Shown in pieces: positions 37,148-45,617 of a DNA stretch of 64,000 bases (positions are counted from its first letter, which is position 1; each line of letters begins with the position of its first letter). The translations under genes and the position numbers were made by a program. Below the pieces are notes generated by a model. The model was not told where the DNA came from. It saw only the letters and a program-made list of their open reading frames with translations, and ran no database searches. Origin of the DNA: PRS1 sp965250265 (GTDB lineage Bacteria; Bacteroidota; Bacteroidia; Flavobacteriales; Flavobacteriaceae); NCBI GenBank assembly GCA_965250265.1, contig CBDFNO010000011.1, forward strand, positions 186,001-250,000. The letters are read 5' to 3'.

Positions 37148-37708
37148 TTAATTTGAAGAACGTTTACCATTACCAAGTACCAAATCTATTCTTGAAGTCT
37201 TTTCTAACAATTTACCTGGATTAATTGTCTGTCCTTTATATTTTATAGCAATAACTTCATTCTCGCCAATATCATCAATATAAGTTAAATTGCCTACTAC
37301 AAAACCCAAAGCTTCTAAGGTAGGTTTTGCTTGACGAATAGTACTTCGAATAATATCAGGTATGGCAGCTTTCCTATAACCTGAAGGATTTATGGTTAAA
37401 TATATTTTTCTATTTTCTTTTACTAAAGAGCCTGCCTCTGGTTGTTGTTCAATTACAGAATATTTTGGATAATTTGGATTGTAATTGGCAGAATCTTGAA
37501 CCATCATTTGTAAATCATTATCATCTAATTCTATCTGTACTACATCTAAAGTTTTTCCCTTTAATGTTGGAACTTCAACAAATTGACCATGGTTAGTAGA
37601 ATATTTTAGCCATTTTAAAACAACAAAGCTCAACACAATAATAGCAATGATTGCCAGTGCAATTTGCTTTAAAAACATTTTACTTGTAATAAATTTTATG
37701 ATACTCAT
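37148..37708 (-). CDS. single-TM PASTA-domain protein
   Basis: The 186-residue protein has one TM helix (about 13-30), followed by two to three PASTA-like units: 'VEVPTLKGKTLDVVQIELDDNDLQ', 'VIEQQPEAGSLVKENRKIYLTI' and 'AIPDIIRSTIRQAKPTLEALGFVVG'. PASTA domains bind peptidoglycan or beta-lactam-like ligands. No kinase or PBP domain is present. It is first in an operon with the rluD-like gene and lies divergently next to ddl; this arrangement is common in Flavobacteriaceae. Confidence 0.85.
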   Translation of the reverse strand: MSIIKFITSKMFLKQIALAIIAIIVLSFVVLKWLKYSTNHGQFVEVPTLKGKTLDVVQIELDDNDLQMMVQDSANYNPNYPKYSVIEQQPEAGSLVKENRKIYLTINPSGYRKAAIPDIIRSTIRQAKPTLEALGFVVGNLTYIDDIGENEVIAIKYKGQTINPGKLLEKTSRIDLVLGNGKRSSN

Positions 37709-37866
37709 CGATTCAAATAATATTTAACAAAACTACATAAATTTATATGTTTAGATTTTAATTATCCTAACTTTAGTTTTATATACGATATATTAAAACA
37801 AAAAGGTTTTTCGTTTACATTAAATAAATGATATTTTTACAAAACGAATTAATATAAGTTTTATTG

Positions 37867-38841
37867 ATGAAAAAAAATATTGCCATCATAATGGGAGGAT
37901 ATTCAAGTGAATATAAAATCTCACTGAAAAGTGGAAATGTGGTTTATCAAACTCTAGATAAAGAATCATACAATGCTTTTAGAGTTCATATTTTCAAAGA
38001 TAAATGGGTTTATGTTGAAGAAAATGAAAATGAACATCCTATCGATAAAAACGATTTTTCTGTAACTGTAAATAACAATAAAATTACTTTCGATTGTGTA
38101 TTTAATGCTATTCATGGTTCGCCTGGAGAAGATGGTTTTATGCAATCTTATTTTGATTTGATTGATTTACCACACACAAGCTGCGATATGTATCAAGCCG
38201 CTTTAACTTTTAATAAACGTGATTTACTTTCTACCTTAAAACCTTACGGAATTAAAACTGCAGAGTCTTATTATTTAAACCTTGGTGATGTAATAAATGA
38301 GGACGACATAGTTAGCAAAGTTGGTTTACCATGCTTTGTAAAGGCTAACAAATCCGGAAGTAGTTTTGGTATTTCTAAAGTTTATAAAAAAGAGCATCTT
38401 AAAGATGCAATTAGTATAGCTTTTAAAGAAGATGATGAAATAATTATTGAGACTTTTTTGGATGGAATTGAAGTTTCAGTAGGCGTTATAACATATAAAG
38501 GTAAAACCAAAGTATTACCTATTACAGAGATTATAACCGAAAACGATTTTTTTGATTATGAAGCAAAGTATTTAGGTAAATCCAAAGAAATTACGCCTGC
38601 TCGGATTACTGAAGTTCAAGAAGAAAAAGTTCGTGTTGTTGCAAAACAAGTTTACGAAATCTTAAAAATGAAAGGTTTTTCACGAAGTGAATTTATTTTT
38701 AAAAATGGAGAACCTCATCTTTTAGAAGTGAATACTGTTCCTGGGCTAACCAAAGAAAGTATTTTACCTCAACAAGCTTTAGCTGCTGGAATTAGTTTAG
38801 AAGAATTATTTGGAAATGCTATTGAAGAAAGCCTTAAATAG
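37867..38841 (+). CDS. ddl: D-alanine--D-alanine ligase
   Basis: Start at ATG 37867 (MKKNIAIIMGG, 324 aa); a TTG three bases upstream is less likely. The ATP-grasp fold shows 'GGYSSEYKISL', 'FNAIHGSPGEDG', 'CFVKANKSGSSFGISK', 'GIEVSVGVI' and 'EVNTVPGLTKESI'. It makes D-Ala-D-Ala for peptidoglycan in the cytosol. The stop codon TAG is the first three bases of a heptanucleotide tandem repeat. Confidence 0.93.
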   Translation: MKKNIAIIMGGYSSEYKISLKSGNVVYQTLDKESYNAFRVHIFKDKWVYVEENENEHPIDKNDFSVTVNNNKITFDCVFNAIHGSPGEDGFMQSYFDLIDLPHTSCDMYQAALTFNKRDLLSTLKPYGIKTAESYYLNLGDVINEDDIVSKVGLPCFVKANKSGSSFGISKVYKKEHLKDAISIAFKEDDEIIIETFLDGIEVSVGVITYKGKTKVLPITEIITENDFFDYEAKYLGKSKEITPARITEVQEEKVRVVAKQVYEILKMKGFSRSEFIFKNGEPHLLEVNTVPGLTKESILPQQALAAGISLEELFGNAIEESLK

Positions 38842-38891
38842 TGATTAGTGATTAGTGATTAGTGATTAGTGATTAGTGATTAGTGATTAGT
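38839..38891. repeat. heptanucleotide tandem repeat (TAGTGAT x7)
   Basis: Seven exact copies of TAGTGAT run from 38839 to 38887, plus a partial copy TAGT. The first TAG is the ddl stop codon, so copy-number changes affect only the 3' untranslated region. The unit can be written AGTGATT/GTGATTA, a motif frequent in Flavobacteriaceae intergenic DNA. Confidence 0.9.
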
Positions 38892-39191
38892 CAAACAAAT
38901 ATCATTTATTGATTTGAATCAAAGATTTTATTAAAAAATAGGCAGCAATGCTTTTGCATAAACTTCCTTATCAATGTGAAACATTGAAACCGTTAAAATT
39001 CAGAATATGGAAATTAAATCGTTAAGAATTTCTGAAGCCTTGGAAGAAATTTAGGTTTCATTTTCGGTTTTCAAAAGAAAAATTCCTAATTTTAACTTGA
39101 TTTTTTGGTTCTTTTTGTATCAAGACAAAATGAACGGGAAAGAAAATATTGAATTAATTTAATAAGATTCTTGCCTTCGCAGGAAATAATT
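38892..39191. other. 300-bp spacer between ddl and coaD with degenerate repeat-like segments
   Basis: No gene of note lies here; the longest ATG frame (39007) has 15 codons. At about 39100-39126 CTTGAT and ATCAAG flank a T-rich stretch containing 'TTGGTTCTTTTTGTATCAAG', a motif that recurs in flavobacterial spacers. The tail 'AGGAAATAATT' before ATG 39192 is the coaD ribosome-binding region. Confidence 0.5.
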
Positions 39192-39647
39192 ATGAAACAA
39201 GCATTATTCCCAGGATCATTTGATCCTTTAACTTTAGGTCACTACGATATTATTAAACGTGGTGTCACACTTTTTGATGAAGTTATTGTTGCTATTGGTG
39301 TGAATTCTGAAAAAAAATATATGTTCTCTTTAGAAGAACGTAAACAATTTATTGAAGATGCTTTTGCAGACGAACCAAGAATTAGAGTTGTAACTTATAA
39401 AGGACTTACAGTTGAATTCTGTAAAGAAATAGGTGTTGGTTTTATTTTACGTGGGCTCCGTAATCCTGCCGATTTTGAATTCGAAAAGGCTATAGCTCAT
39501 ACCAATCGTAAACTCTCCGAAATAGAAACCGTCTTTTTATTAACTGCTGCAAAAACGTCTTTTATATCTTCTTCAATTGTTCGTGATGTCATTAGGAATA
39601 ATGGCGATTATACCAAGTTAGTCCCAAAAACAGTAAGAGTAAAGTAA
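39192..39647 (+). CDS. coaD: phosphopantetheine adenylyltransferase
   Basis: Start at ATG 39192 (MKQALFPGSFDP, 151 aa) with an AGGAAA ribosome-binding site; the upstream TTG at 39171 adds non-family residues. The nucleotidyltransferase motif TxGH is in 'DPLTLGHYDII', followed by 'FILRGLRNPADFEFE' and 'SFISSSIVRDVI'. It converts 4'-phosphopantetheine and ATP to dephospho-CoA. Confidence 0.93.
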   Translation: MKQALFPGSFDPLTLGHYDIIKRGVTLFDEVIVAIGVNSEKKYMFSLEERKQFIEDAFADEPRIRVVTYKGLTVEFCKEIGVGFILRGLRNPADFEFEKAIAHTNRKLSEIETVFLLTAAKTSFISSSIVRDVIRNNGDYTKLVPKTVRVK

Positions 39648-39696
39648 CATTTTATCGACTTGAGCGTCTTACTTATATCAATCAAACCAACCAATC

Positions 39697-41226
39697 ATGC
39701 GAATATTAAAGTTAAGCTTCCTTTTGGCAGTACTATTTGTATCCTGTAAAAGCGAAACTCCAATTACCATTGAAAACGGATTACTAATTGAGAACGTAAC
39801 TATTCTCACTCCAAAAAATGGTAATTACAATTCTTTCAAAGGAAATATTATTATTGATAATGATAAGATTATTAATATTTCAGAAGATCTAAAAACAATT
39901 AAAGGAACTTTTAAAACTATAGATGGTACAGGAAAATTTATTATTCCTGGTCTCATTGATAGCCATGTGCATTTAGCAAGTATTGCTGGTATGAATTGGA
40001 AACACAAACAACAATATCCTGATTTTGCTAAATCTTATTATATTCAATTGCCAAAAAGTTACTTATACTTTGGGTATACAACACTAATAGACGTTAATAA
40101 TTACAGTCCAAAAGTCATAAATAATCTTTTAGAAAAAGAGATTCGTCCTGATATTTATACCTGCGGAGATCAAGTAGTAATAGATCATGATTTAATGATG
40201 AATGAATCTGCAGATAAAGACCGTTTTAATGACTATCCGAATTTTTTACATGATTCATTTAATAAAAATGCTAAAATACCTGATTCAATTGATGCCAATC
40301 AACATACTCCTAAAGCTATAGTTTCAAGAATTGTAGATGAAAATGACGGCATTTGTGTTAAAACTTTATACGAAGATGGTTTTGGTGGTACTGAAGAATT
40401 AACTTGGGAATTACCAAGCCAAGGAATAATAAAGGAAATTGTAAAAGAAGCACATGAACAAAACATTCCAGTCCTTTTACATGCAAATGCTTACGAAGCA
40501 CAGAAATTTGGATTAGAAACAGGTATAGATATTCTTGCTCATGGAATGTGGCATTGGGGAGATTTAATCGAATACCTAAATGTAAACGAATTACCAGAAA
40601 CACATAAAGAGTTGCTTATTGAAATAGCAAATAGAAAAATTGGTTACCAACCAACCATTAGAGTGGTAGGTGGACAAAAAGATGTTTTTGATAGCACCTT
40701 TTTAAACAATGAAGATTTAAAACATGTTTATCCTACAGAGTTGTTAGACTGGTTACACACTAGTGAAGGTCACTGGCAAGAGCAAAACATAAAAAAATAT
40801 GCAAAAGCCTTTTTTGATGGATTGAGCAATGAAGAAATCATGACGTTAATGCAAAAAGTTATCGATAAAGTAGAAATCGTTACTAAAACACTTGCTGATA
40901 ATAATGCTAATTTAATATTCGGAACAGATACTCCAGCAGCAAATACTCATACAATGCCTCCAGGTTTAAATGGTTATCTAGAAATGCTGAAATGGTTTCA
41001 AATAGGTGTTTCTCTTGAACAAATTTTATTATCAGCAACTATAAATAATGCCAAAGCTTTTAATTTGGAAAATAAATATGGTTCTATAGAAAACAATAAA
41101 ATTGCTAACCTTATTTTATTATACAAAAATCCTTTAGAAACTATTGAAGCTTATAACACTATTGATAAAATAATTGTAAGAGGACAATTGTTGGATAGAA
41201 AAAATCTATCTGCTACAAACAAATAG
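39697..41226 (+). CDS. amidohydrolase family lipoprotein
   Basis: The 509-residue protein has a lipobox (LFVSC, Cys about 17). The metal-binding motif is 'PGLIDSHVHLASI', later 'VLLHANA' and 'ILAHGMWHW' supply histidines, and 'NLIFGTDTPA' the Asp. It is exported and anchored. It belongs to the imidazolonepropionase/prolidase-like branch of amidohydrolases; the substrate is unknown. Confidence 0.8.
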   Translation: MRILKLSFLLAVLFVSCKSETPITIENGLLIENVTILTPKNGNYNSFKGNIIIDNDKIINISEDLKTIKGTFKTIDGTGKFIIPGLIDSHVHLASIAGMNWKHKQQYPDFAKSYYIQLPKSYLYFGYTTLIDVNNYSPKVINNLLEKEIRPDIYTCGDQVVIDHDLMMNESADKDRFNDYPNFLHDSFNKNAKIPDSIDANQHTPKAIVSRIVDENDGICVKTLYEDGFGGTEELTWELPSQGIIKEIVKEAHEQNIPVLLHANAYEAQKFGLETGIDILAHGMWHWGDLIEYLNVNELPETHKELLIEIANRKIGYQPTIRVVGGQKDVFDSTFLNNEDLKHVYPTELLDWLHTSEGHWQEQNIKKYAKAFFDGLSNEEIMTLMQKVIDKVEIVTKTLADNNANLIFGTDTPAANTHTMPPGLNGYLEMLKWFQIGVSLEQILLSATINNAKAFNLENKYGSIENNKIANLILLYKNPLETIEAYNTIDKIIVRGQLLDRKNLSATNK

Positions 41227-41267
41227 TTTTTTATTATTTCTTATTTTTAAGAATAATAAAATAAAAT

Positions 41268-41678
41268 ATGAACTCTTTTAATATCAGCTTTCTGGATCAT
41301 GTAGCGATTCGTGTTAAAGACATGGAAACATCTATTGAATGGTACAGCAGAGTTATGGGTTTAAAAAAGTATAAGCTCGATGAATGGGGAGAATTTCCTG
41401 TATTTATGCTTTTCGGGAAAACAGGAATTGCTATTTTTCCTTCAAATCTTGATGATGAAAAATGCAATCAAGAATCTCGAAATGTAAAAATAGACCACTT
41501 TGCTTTTAATGTCTCCAATGAAGATTTTAAAAAGGCTCAAGATTATTTCAATGCTATTAATGAACCTTTCCAGTTTCAAGATCATCATTATTTACATTCT
41601 ATCTACTTAAAAGATCCTGATAATCATACTGTAGAATTAACCACATTATTGGTTGATGAAGAAGAATTCTTCAAGTAG
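41268..41678 (+). CDS. VOC (glyoxalase-like) family protein
   Basis: The 136-residue protein has two vicinal-oxygen-chelate beta-alpha-beta-beta-beta modules: 'FLDHVAIRVKDMETSIEWYSRVMGL' and 'KIDHFAFNVSNEDFKKAQDYF', ending 'LKDPDNHTVELTT'. His residues at the module starts and Glu near the end form the likely metal site. It is a cytosolic enzyme of unknown substrate. It converges on sulP with no gap. Confidence 0.85.
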   Translation: MNSFNISFLDHVAIRVKDMETSIEWYSRVMGLKKYKLDEWGEFPVFMLFGKTGIAIFPSNLDDEKCNQESRNVKIDHFAFNVSNEDFKKAQDYFNAINEPFQFQDHHYLHSIYLKDPDNHTVELTTLLVDEEEFFK

Positions 41679-43296
41679 TTACAAATTATATTCAGACAAC
41701 CCTTTTGTAAATGCTTCAGGATTTTCGACTAAATGATAGCGTGGATCGTCAATATCTTCAACTATAACATCTCGAAATTTAGGACTTGATTTATATAAGA
41801 GTACTTTACAATCTTCACTCAAGTGCTTTAACTTTACAGCTTTTCCAGCTGCCTCATATTTGTTTACCAAATTAAAAATGGCTTCAATTGCCGAATGATC
41901 ACTAACACGAGATTCTACAAAATCTATTTCAACTTTTTCAGGATCATTTTTTATATCAAACTTTTCGTTAAAAGCAATTATACTTCCAAAAAACAAAGGT
42001 CCCCAAATTTCATATACTAACGTTCCGTCTACTTTGGTACGTTTGCGGGCTCTAATACGTTTTGCATTTTCCCAGGAAAACACCAAAGCACTTATGATAA
42101 CTCCAGCTATTACGGCAATAGCCAAATCGAAAATAACCGTTAAAGCAGATACTGAAACTAACACGATAACATCGCTAAACGGAATTTTATTTAATATCCT
42201 GAAACTACTCCAGGCAAAGGTACCAACAACAACCATAAACATAACGCCAACCAACGCTGCAATTGGCACTCGTTCAATAAAACCTGACGCAAACAAAATA
42301 AATACAAGTAGTGTTAAGGCTGCTACTATTCCTGACAGTCGCCCACGTCCTCCGCCTTTTATATTAATAAGCGATTGACCAATCATTGCACATCCACCCA
42401 TTCCACCAAAGAATCCGGTCACAATATTTGCACCTCCTTGAGCCAAACATTCTTTGTTAGCATTACCTCTTGTTTCAGTTAATTCGTCTATTAAATTTAG
42501 TGTCATCAAAGATTCTATCAACCCAATAGCTGCAAGAATTAATGCATAAGGAAAGATGAATTTTAGGGTTTCTAAATTAAACGGAAGCTTATTAAATATA
42601 TCAAATTGAAATTGTGGCAAACCTCCTTTAAGTCCTTCTCCTCCACCTTCCTGAATAAAACTACCAACCGTTGCAACATCCAGTTGTCCGAAAATGACAA
42701 TGGCAGAAACTACTAAAATTGCGATTAGTGCTTCAGGAACTTTTTTTGTAAGCTTTGGCAACCCAAACATAATTGCCATAGTTAAAGCTACAAGACCAAT
42801 CATAACCATAAGTTGCGTTCCATACATCCAAACTTCTTCTCCATTTTCAACAGTCATGAACATGCCTAATTGCGAAATGAATATAACGATGGCTAATCCG
42901 TTAACAAATCCCATCATTACAGAATGCGGAATTAAACGTACAAACTTCCCAAGTTTTAAAATACCAGCAAACATTTGGATAATTCCCATTAAAATAACGG
43001 TTGCAAACAAGTAGTATAAACCGAGGCTTTCGCCTTCTACTCCCATAGCATTACCTTCGGCAACTAAACTTACCATAACAACAGCTAATGCTCCTGTTGC
43101 ACCACTTATCATTCCCGGGCGACCTCCAAAAATAGCTGTAATAAGCCCAAAATGCTGCATACAAGCCCACTAAAGGATCAACTCCAGCAACAAATGCAAA
43201 GGCAACAGCTTCTGGTACTAAAGCTAAAGCTACTGTAACTCCACTTAAAATATCGTTTTTAACGTTTGCTGTACGTTTTCTAATAAATTCTGTCAT
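41679..43296 (-). pseudogene. SulP family anion transporter, broken by a frameshift near its 5' end
   Basis: From ATG 43296 ('MTEFIRKRTANVKNDILSG') the frame runs to 'VDPLVGLYAAF', then goes out of frame ('WAYYSYFWRS') and stops. The correct sequence resumes in another frame as 'GLITAIFGGRPGMISGATGALA'. The shift lies at about 43146-43155, next to a run of four A (43149-43152). The rest is a complete SulP permease with a C-terminal STAS domain ('KVEIDFVESRVSDHSAIEAI'). Family members are usually near 500-560 aa, in line with about 540 for the repaired protein. Real mutation or sequence error cannot be told apart here. Confidence 0.85.
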
Positions 43297-43405
43297 AGCT
43301 AAATTAAGAAGTTGCAAAAATACGTCTAATATTAAGCCTGACAAGGACTTAATGTTTTAATTTGATTACTAATATAAATACACTTGATTTTGTAAAAAAT
43401 TTAAA

Positions 43406-43453
43406 CTAACTTCGTTTAAAGACTGATATAATCAATTAAAACTGACCATATCA
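43406..43453. repeat. left-end repeat of accessory island A
   Basis: This 48-nt segment matches 52319-52366 with two mismatches, including a perfect 32-nt run (43422-43453). Similarity fades leftward to about 43383. Read on the minus strand it carries TGATAT/ATATCA hairpin arms followed by TTTAAACGAAG, an arrangement like the right ends of the islands. Confidence 0.85.
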
Positions 43454-43577
43454 AAATATTGCAGATAATTTAGATACAGAAAAACAAAGAGTACGCTTTC
43501 TGAATGCAAGAATTACACTATTTTGTATTACCAAGGATAATATCTTGACATGCTTAGAAAAAAATAAATTTTGTTAA

Positions 43578-44861
43578 ATGGACTTAAATACATTCCTTCC
43601 AGATACAGCTTCAAGAGTATTAGCATTAATATTAGCCTCAATGATAGTAGGTGTATTTACCTATGCTTGGAGAGCCTATAGAAAAAAACGAAAAGAAGAG
43701 TCAGAATTGGAAATTAGTTACATAAATCAAATATTAGAATTGAGAAATAAATATAGAGTGAAATTGACTCAATTAATTTCCATTTACTATGAAAAAACAC
43801 TCGATTCTGATAGTATATATCATATCCCTCAAGTCCAAGTATTGACAAAAAAAGAATATCTACCTGAAAATCCTGTCTTGATATCGGATTTAGATAAAAT
43901 GTTAAAATGGGAAGAGGAAGGCCCAAAAGTTAAAAAATATAGTAACTTTTCTTCTATTATTAAAAAATCTGCCTCAGGCAGACAGTTATATAATGGATTC
44001 ATATACAGGATTTTAGAAATAAATAATTCAAACCTAATATTTACTAAGGGAAGGTATTTCGATTTCTTGAATACATGTGAGTATCTATCATATGAACTTG
44101 CTGAGTTTATTCATGACAATGATTATTTTAAAGACTTACTTGTTAATTACGGAGTAAAGGGAATTAATAAAATAGCAGGTTTTCTTATTGAAAATCCTGA
44201 TTCCATTAAATTAAGAACAAGTACTAATCCTTTTGATTTTACATCTAGGTATTCTGCTTTTGGGACATGTACTTTAGTCGTACTCAAACGTACCAATAAA
44301 GAAAGTATTTTTATCCTTAATGTAAGATCTAATCAATTAACTGAGACTCCTGGCCTTTTACATGTAATCCCAGCAGGAACTTTTCAACCGATTGCACAAG
44401 GAAATATATTTCACAAAGTAGAATTTTCGTTTTCTGAAAATATTTTTAGAGAATTTATAGAAGAACTAATCGAAGATATTCATATTAGACAGAACTATCT
44501 GTTGGCATTTGACTATGAAAAACTATATGGTGAAGGACTGGGAAAGAAATTTCGAGATAAAATAATTAAGTCAAATAATTTTGAATTATTATATTTAGGA
44601 ACTGTTATCGATCCAATAAATTTAAAGCCAGAGATAATTACTGTATTATTACTTCATGAAGGATATGCAGACTCTTTCTTAGGAAATAATCCTTCTTGGG
44701 AAACTGAAGGAGCCGGATTAAGGCAGGTTCATTTTACTGAAGAAAGATTAAAAGAAATATTGGAAAATGAAGATAACAAGTTCGTTCCAACAGGTAAAGC
44801 TCATATTTGGTTAGTAAAGAAACACTTTCATTATATAAACAATAGGTTGAATTCGATTTAG
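43578..44861 (+). CDS. membrane-anchored protein with degenerate Nudix-like domain
   Basis: The 427-residue protein has one TM helix (about 12-30) followed by 'WRAYRKKRKEE', a charged region to about 110 and a C-terminal domain with a Nudix-like core. 'LHVIPAGTFQP' (261-271) and 'NIFREFIEELIED' (288-300) match the pattern seen in a poorly known family in which the Nudix box G-x5-E-x7-REUxEExGU is reduced to REFxEEL. The final part, with 'EGAGLRQVHFT', resembles a substrate-recognition loop. There is no proven activity. It sits alone between the two ends of island A and could be a nucleotide-sensing or defence effector; this is speculation. Confidence 0.6.
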   Translation: MDLNTFLPDTASRVLALILASMIVGVFTYAWRAYRKKRKEESELEISYINQILELRNKYRVKLTQLISIYYEKTLDSDSIYHIPQVQVLTKKEYLPENPVLISDLDKMLKWEEEGPKVKKYSNFSSIIKKSASGRQLYNGFIYRILEINNSNLIFTKGRYFDFLNTCEYLSYELAEFIHDNDYFKDLLVNYGVKGINKIAGFLIENPDSIKLRTSTNPFDFTSRYSAFGTCTLVVLKRTNKESIFILNVRSNQLTETPGLLHVIPAGTFQPIAQGNIFHKVEFSFSENIFREFIEELIEDIHIRQNYLLAFDYEKLYGEGLGKKFRDKIIKSNNFELLYLGTVIDPINLKPEIITVLLLHEGYADSFLGNNPSWETEGAGLRQVHFTEERLKEILENEDNKFVPTGKAHIWLVKKHFHYINNRLNSI

Positions 44862-44891
44862 TAAAATTGCAATTTCTAAAAGTTCAAACTG

Positions 44892-44959
44892 TTTGCAACA
44901 ACCAGCTACCCGTCCAGCTTCCCATTCGGTCATCCGAGCGGGTAGCTGAACCGTTAGAC
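44892..44959 (+). other. attC-like hairpin, right end of island A
   Basis: CAGCTACCCG (44903-44912) pairs perfectly with CGGGTAGCTG (44939-44948). It is preceded by TTTGCAAC (44892-44899, R''-like) and followed by GTTAGAC (44953-44959), which fits the integron R' consensus GTTRRRY. The 68-bp span is within the attC size range. The 22 nt from 44950 match 53260-53281 with three differences. Confidence 0.6.
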
Positions 44960-44972
44960 GAAATTCCAAAAT

Positions 44973-45554
44973 TTAAATCAACACTTTAATATTAGCATAA
45001 GAGTTTTCCATGGCTTTAGTAATTTGTTTTTGGTTTAACCATTTTACTTTGGTAATCCCTTCGTTTTTTTGAGGTTTGAGTTTTCCGCTATAACTTGTTT
45101 TCATTTCAAACCAATAAGTTATTTTAATTCTATATTTACCATTGCGCTTAAAAATATGGTAGGTCATTTCTAGAGGTTTGGTTATTTCTAGACCTTTAAC
45201 TCCTGTTTCTTCTTCTACTTCTCGTATGGCTGTTTTATCGATGGTTTCTTTGCTTTCGGCTTTTCCTTTAGGTAAATCCCATTTATCGTTTCGGTAGATA
45301 AACAAAACATCTCCAGCATCATTAAAAACCTTTCCGCCACCAGCGATAACATTGGGTAAGAGTTTTAAAAATCGTTTCAGAAGTTTGTTTTTGTTTTTGC
45401 CAATCAACCTTATAAATTGTATATCCTTTTGTTGTAACTTTTTTATTACCTTTTCTATATCTACTGTCTTTAACTTGTAGTTTTTAAAATTGGTTTCTTG
45501 CTCAACTATAGTAGTTAAAATTATGGGTTTATCGTTTACAAAAATTTGGTACAT
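44973..45554 (-). CDS. Nudix hydrolase
   Basis: The 193-residue protein has a canonical Nudix box 'GKAESKETIDKTAIREVEEE' continuing TGV (G-x5-E-x7-REVEEETGV). Residues upstream read 'GGGKVFNDAGDVLFIYRNDKWDLPKGK', an Ap4A/ADP-ribose-like Nudix start. The first ~70 residues form a separate N-terminal extension. It hydrolyses a nucleoside diphosphate linked to X; the substrate is unknown. It is divergent from pyrE, and its 3' end abuts island A. Confidence 0.85.
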   Translation of the reverse strand: MYQIFVNDKPIILTTIVEQETNFKNYKLKTVDIEKVIKKLQQKDIQFIRLIGKNKNKLLKRFLKLLPNVIAGGGKVFNDAGDVLFIYRNDKWDLPKGKAESKETIDKTAIREVEEETGVKGLEITKPLEMTYHIFKRNGKYRIKITYWFEMKTSYSGKLKPQKNEGITKVKWLNQKQITKAMENSYANIKVLI

Positions 45555-45604
45555 TATTATCTAAAACAAAAAATATTATCAGGTGAAAAATATTAATTTT
45601 TATG

Positions 45605-45612
45605 TAGTTTTG
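45605..45612 (+). promoter_or_regulatory. candidate -7 element for pyrE (near-leaderless)
   Basis: TAGTTTTG fits TAnnTTTG and ends 5 nt before the pyrE ATG, so the transcript would be nearly leaderless. No good -33 element was seen. Confidence 0.35.
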
Positions 45613-45617
45613 CAGCT

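Noticed and set aside
38839..38891. CRISPR-like array
   Set aside because: The units are 7 nt and contiguous with no spacers.
41227..41265. AT-only hairpin between amidohydrolase and VOC genes
   Set aside because: The stem has only one G-C-type pair and a bulge, so a terminator call is weak.
42034..42378. Plus-strand frames within the SulP gene
   Set aside because: Shadows of the transporter's strand; low-complexity hydrophobic translation.
43446..43577. Open frame reading 'NIADNLDTEKQ...' directly before and in frame with the TM-Nudix ATG
   Set aside because: It has no start codon, begins inside the left repeat and ends with TAA right before the ATG. It could be a remnant of an earlier cargo gene but is too short to support.
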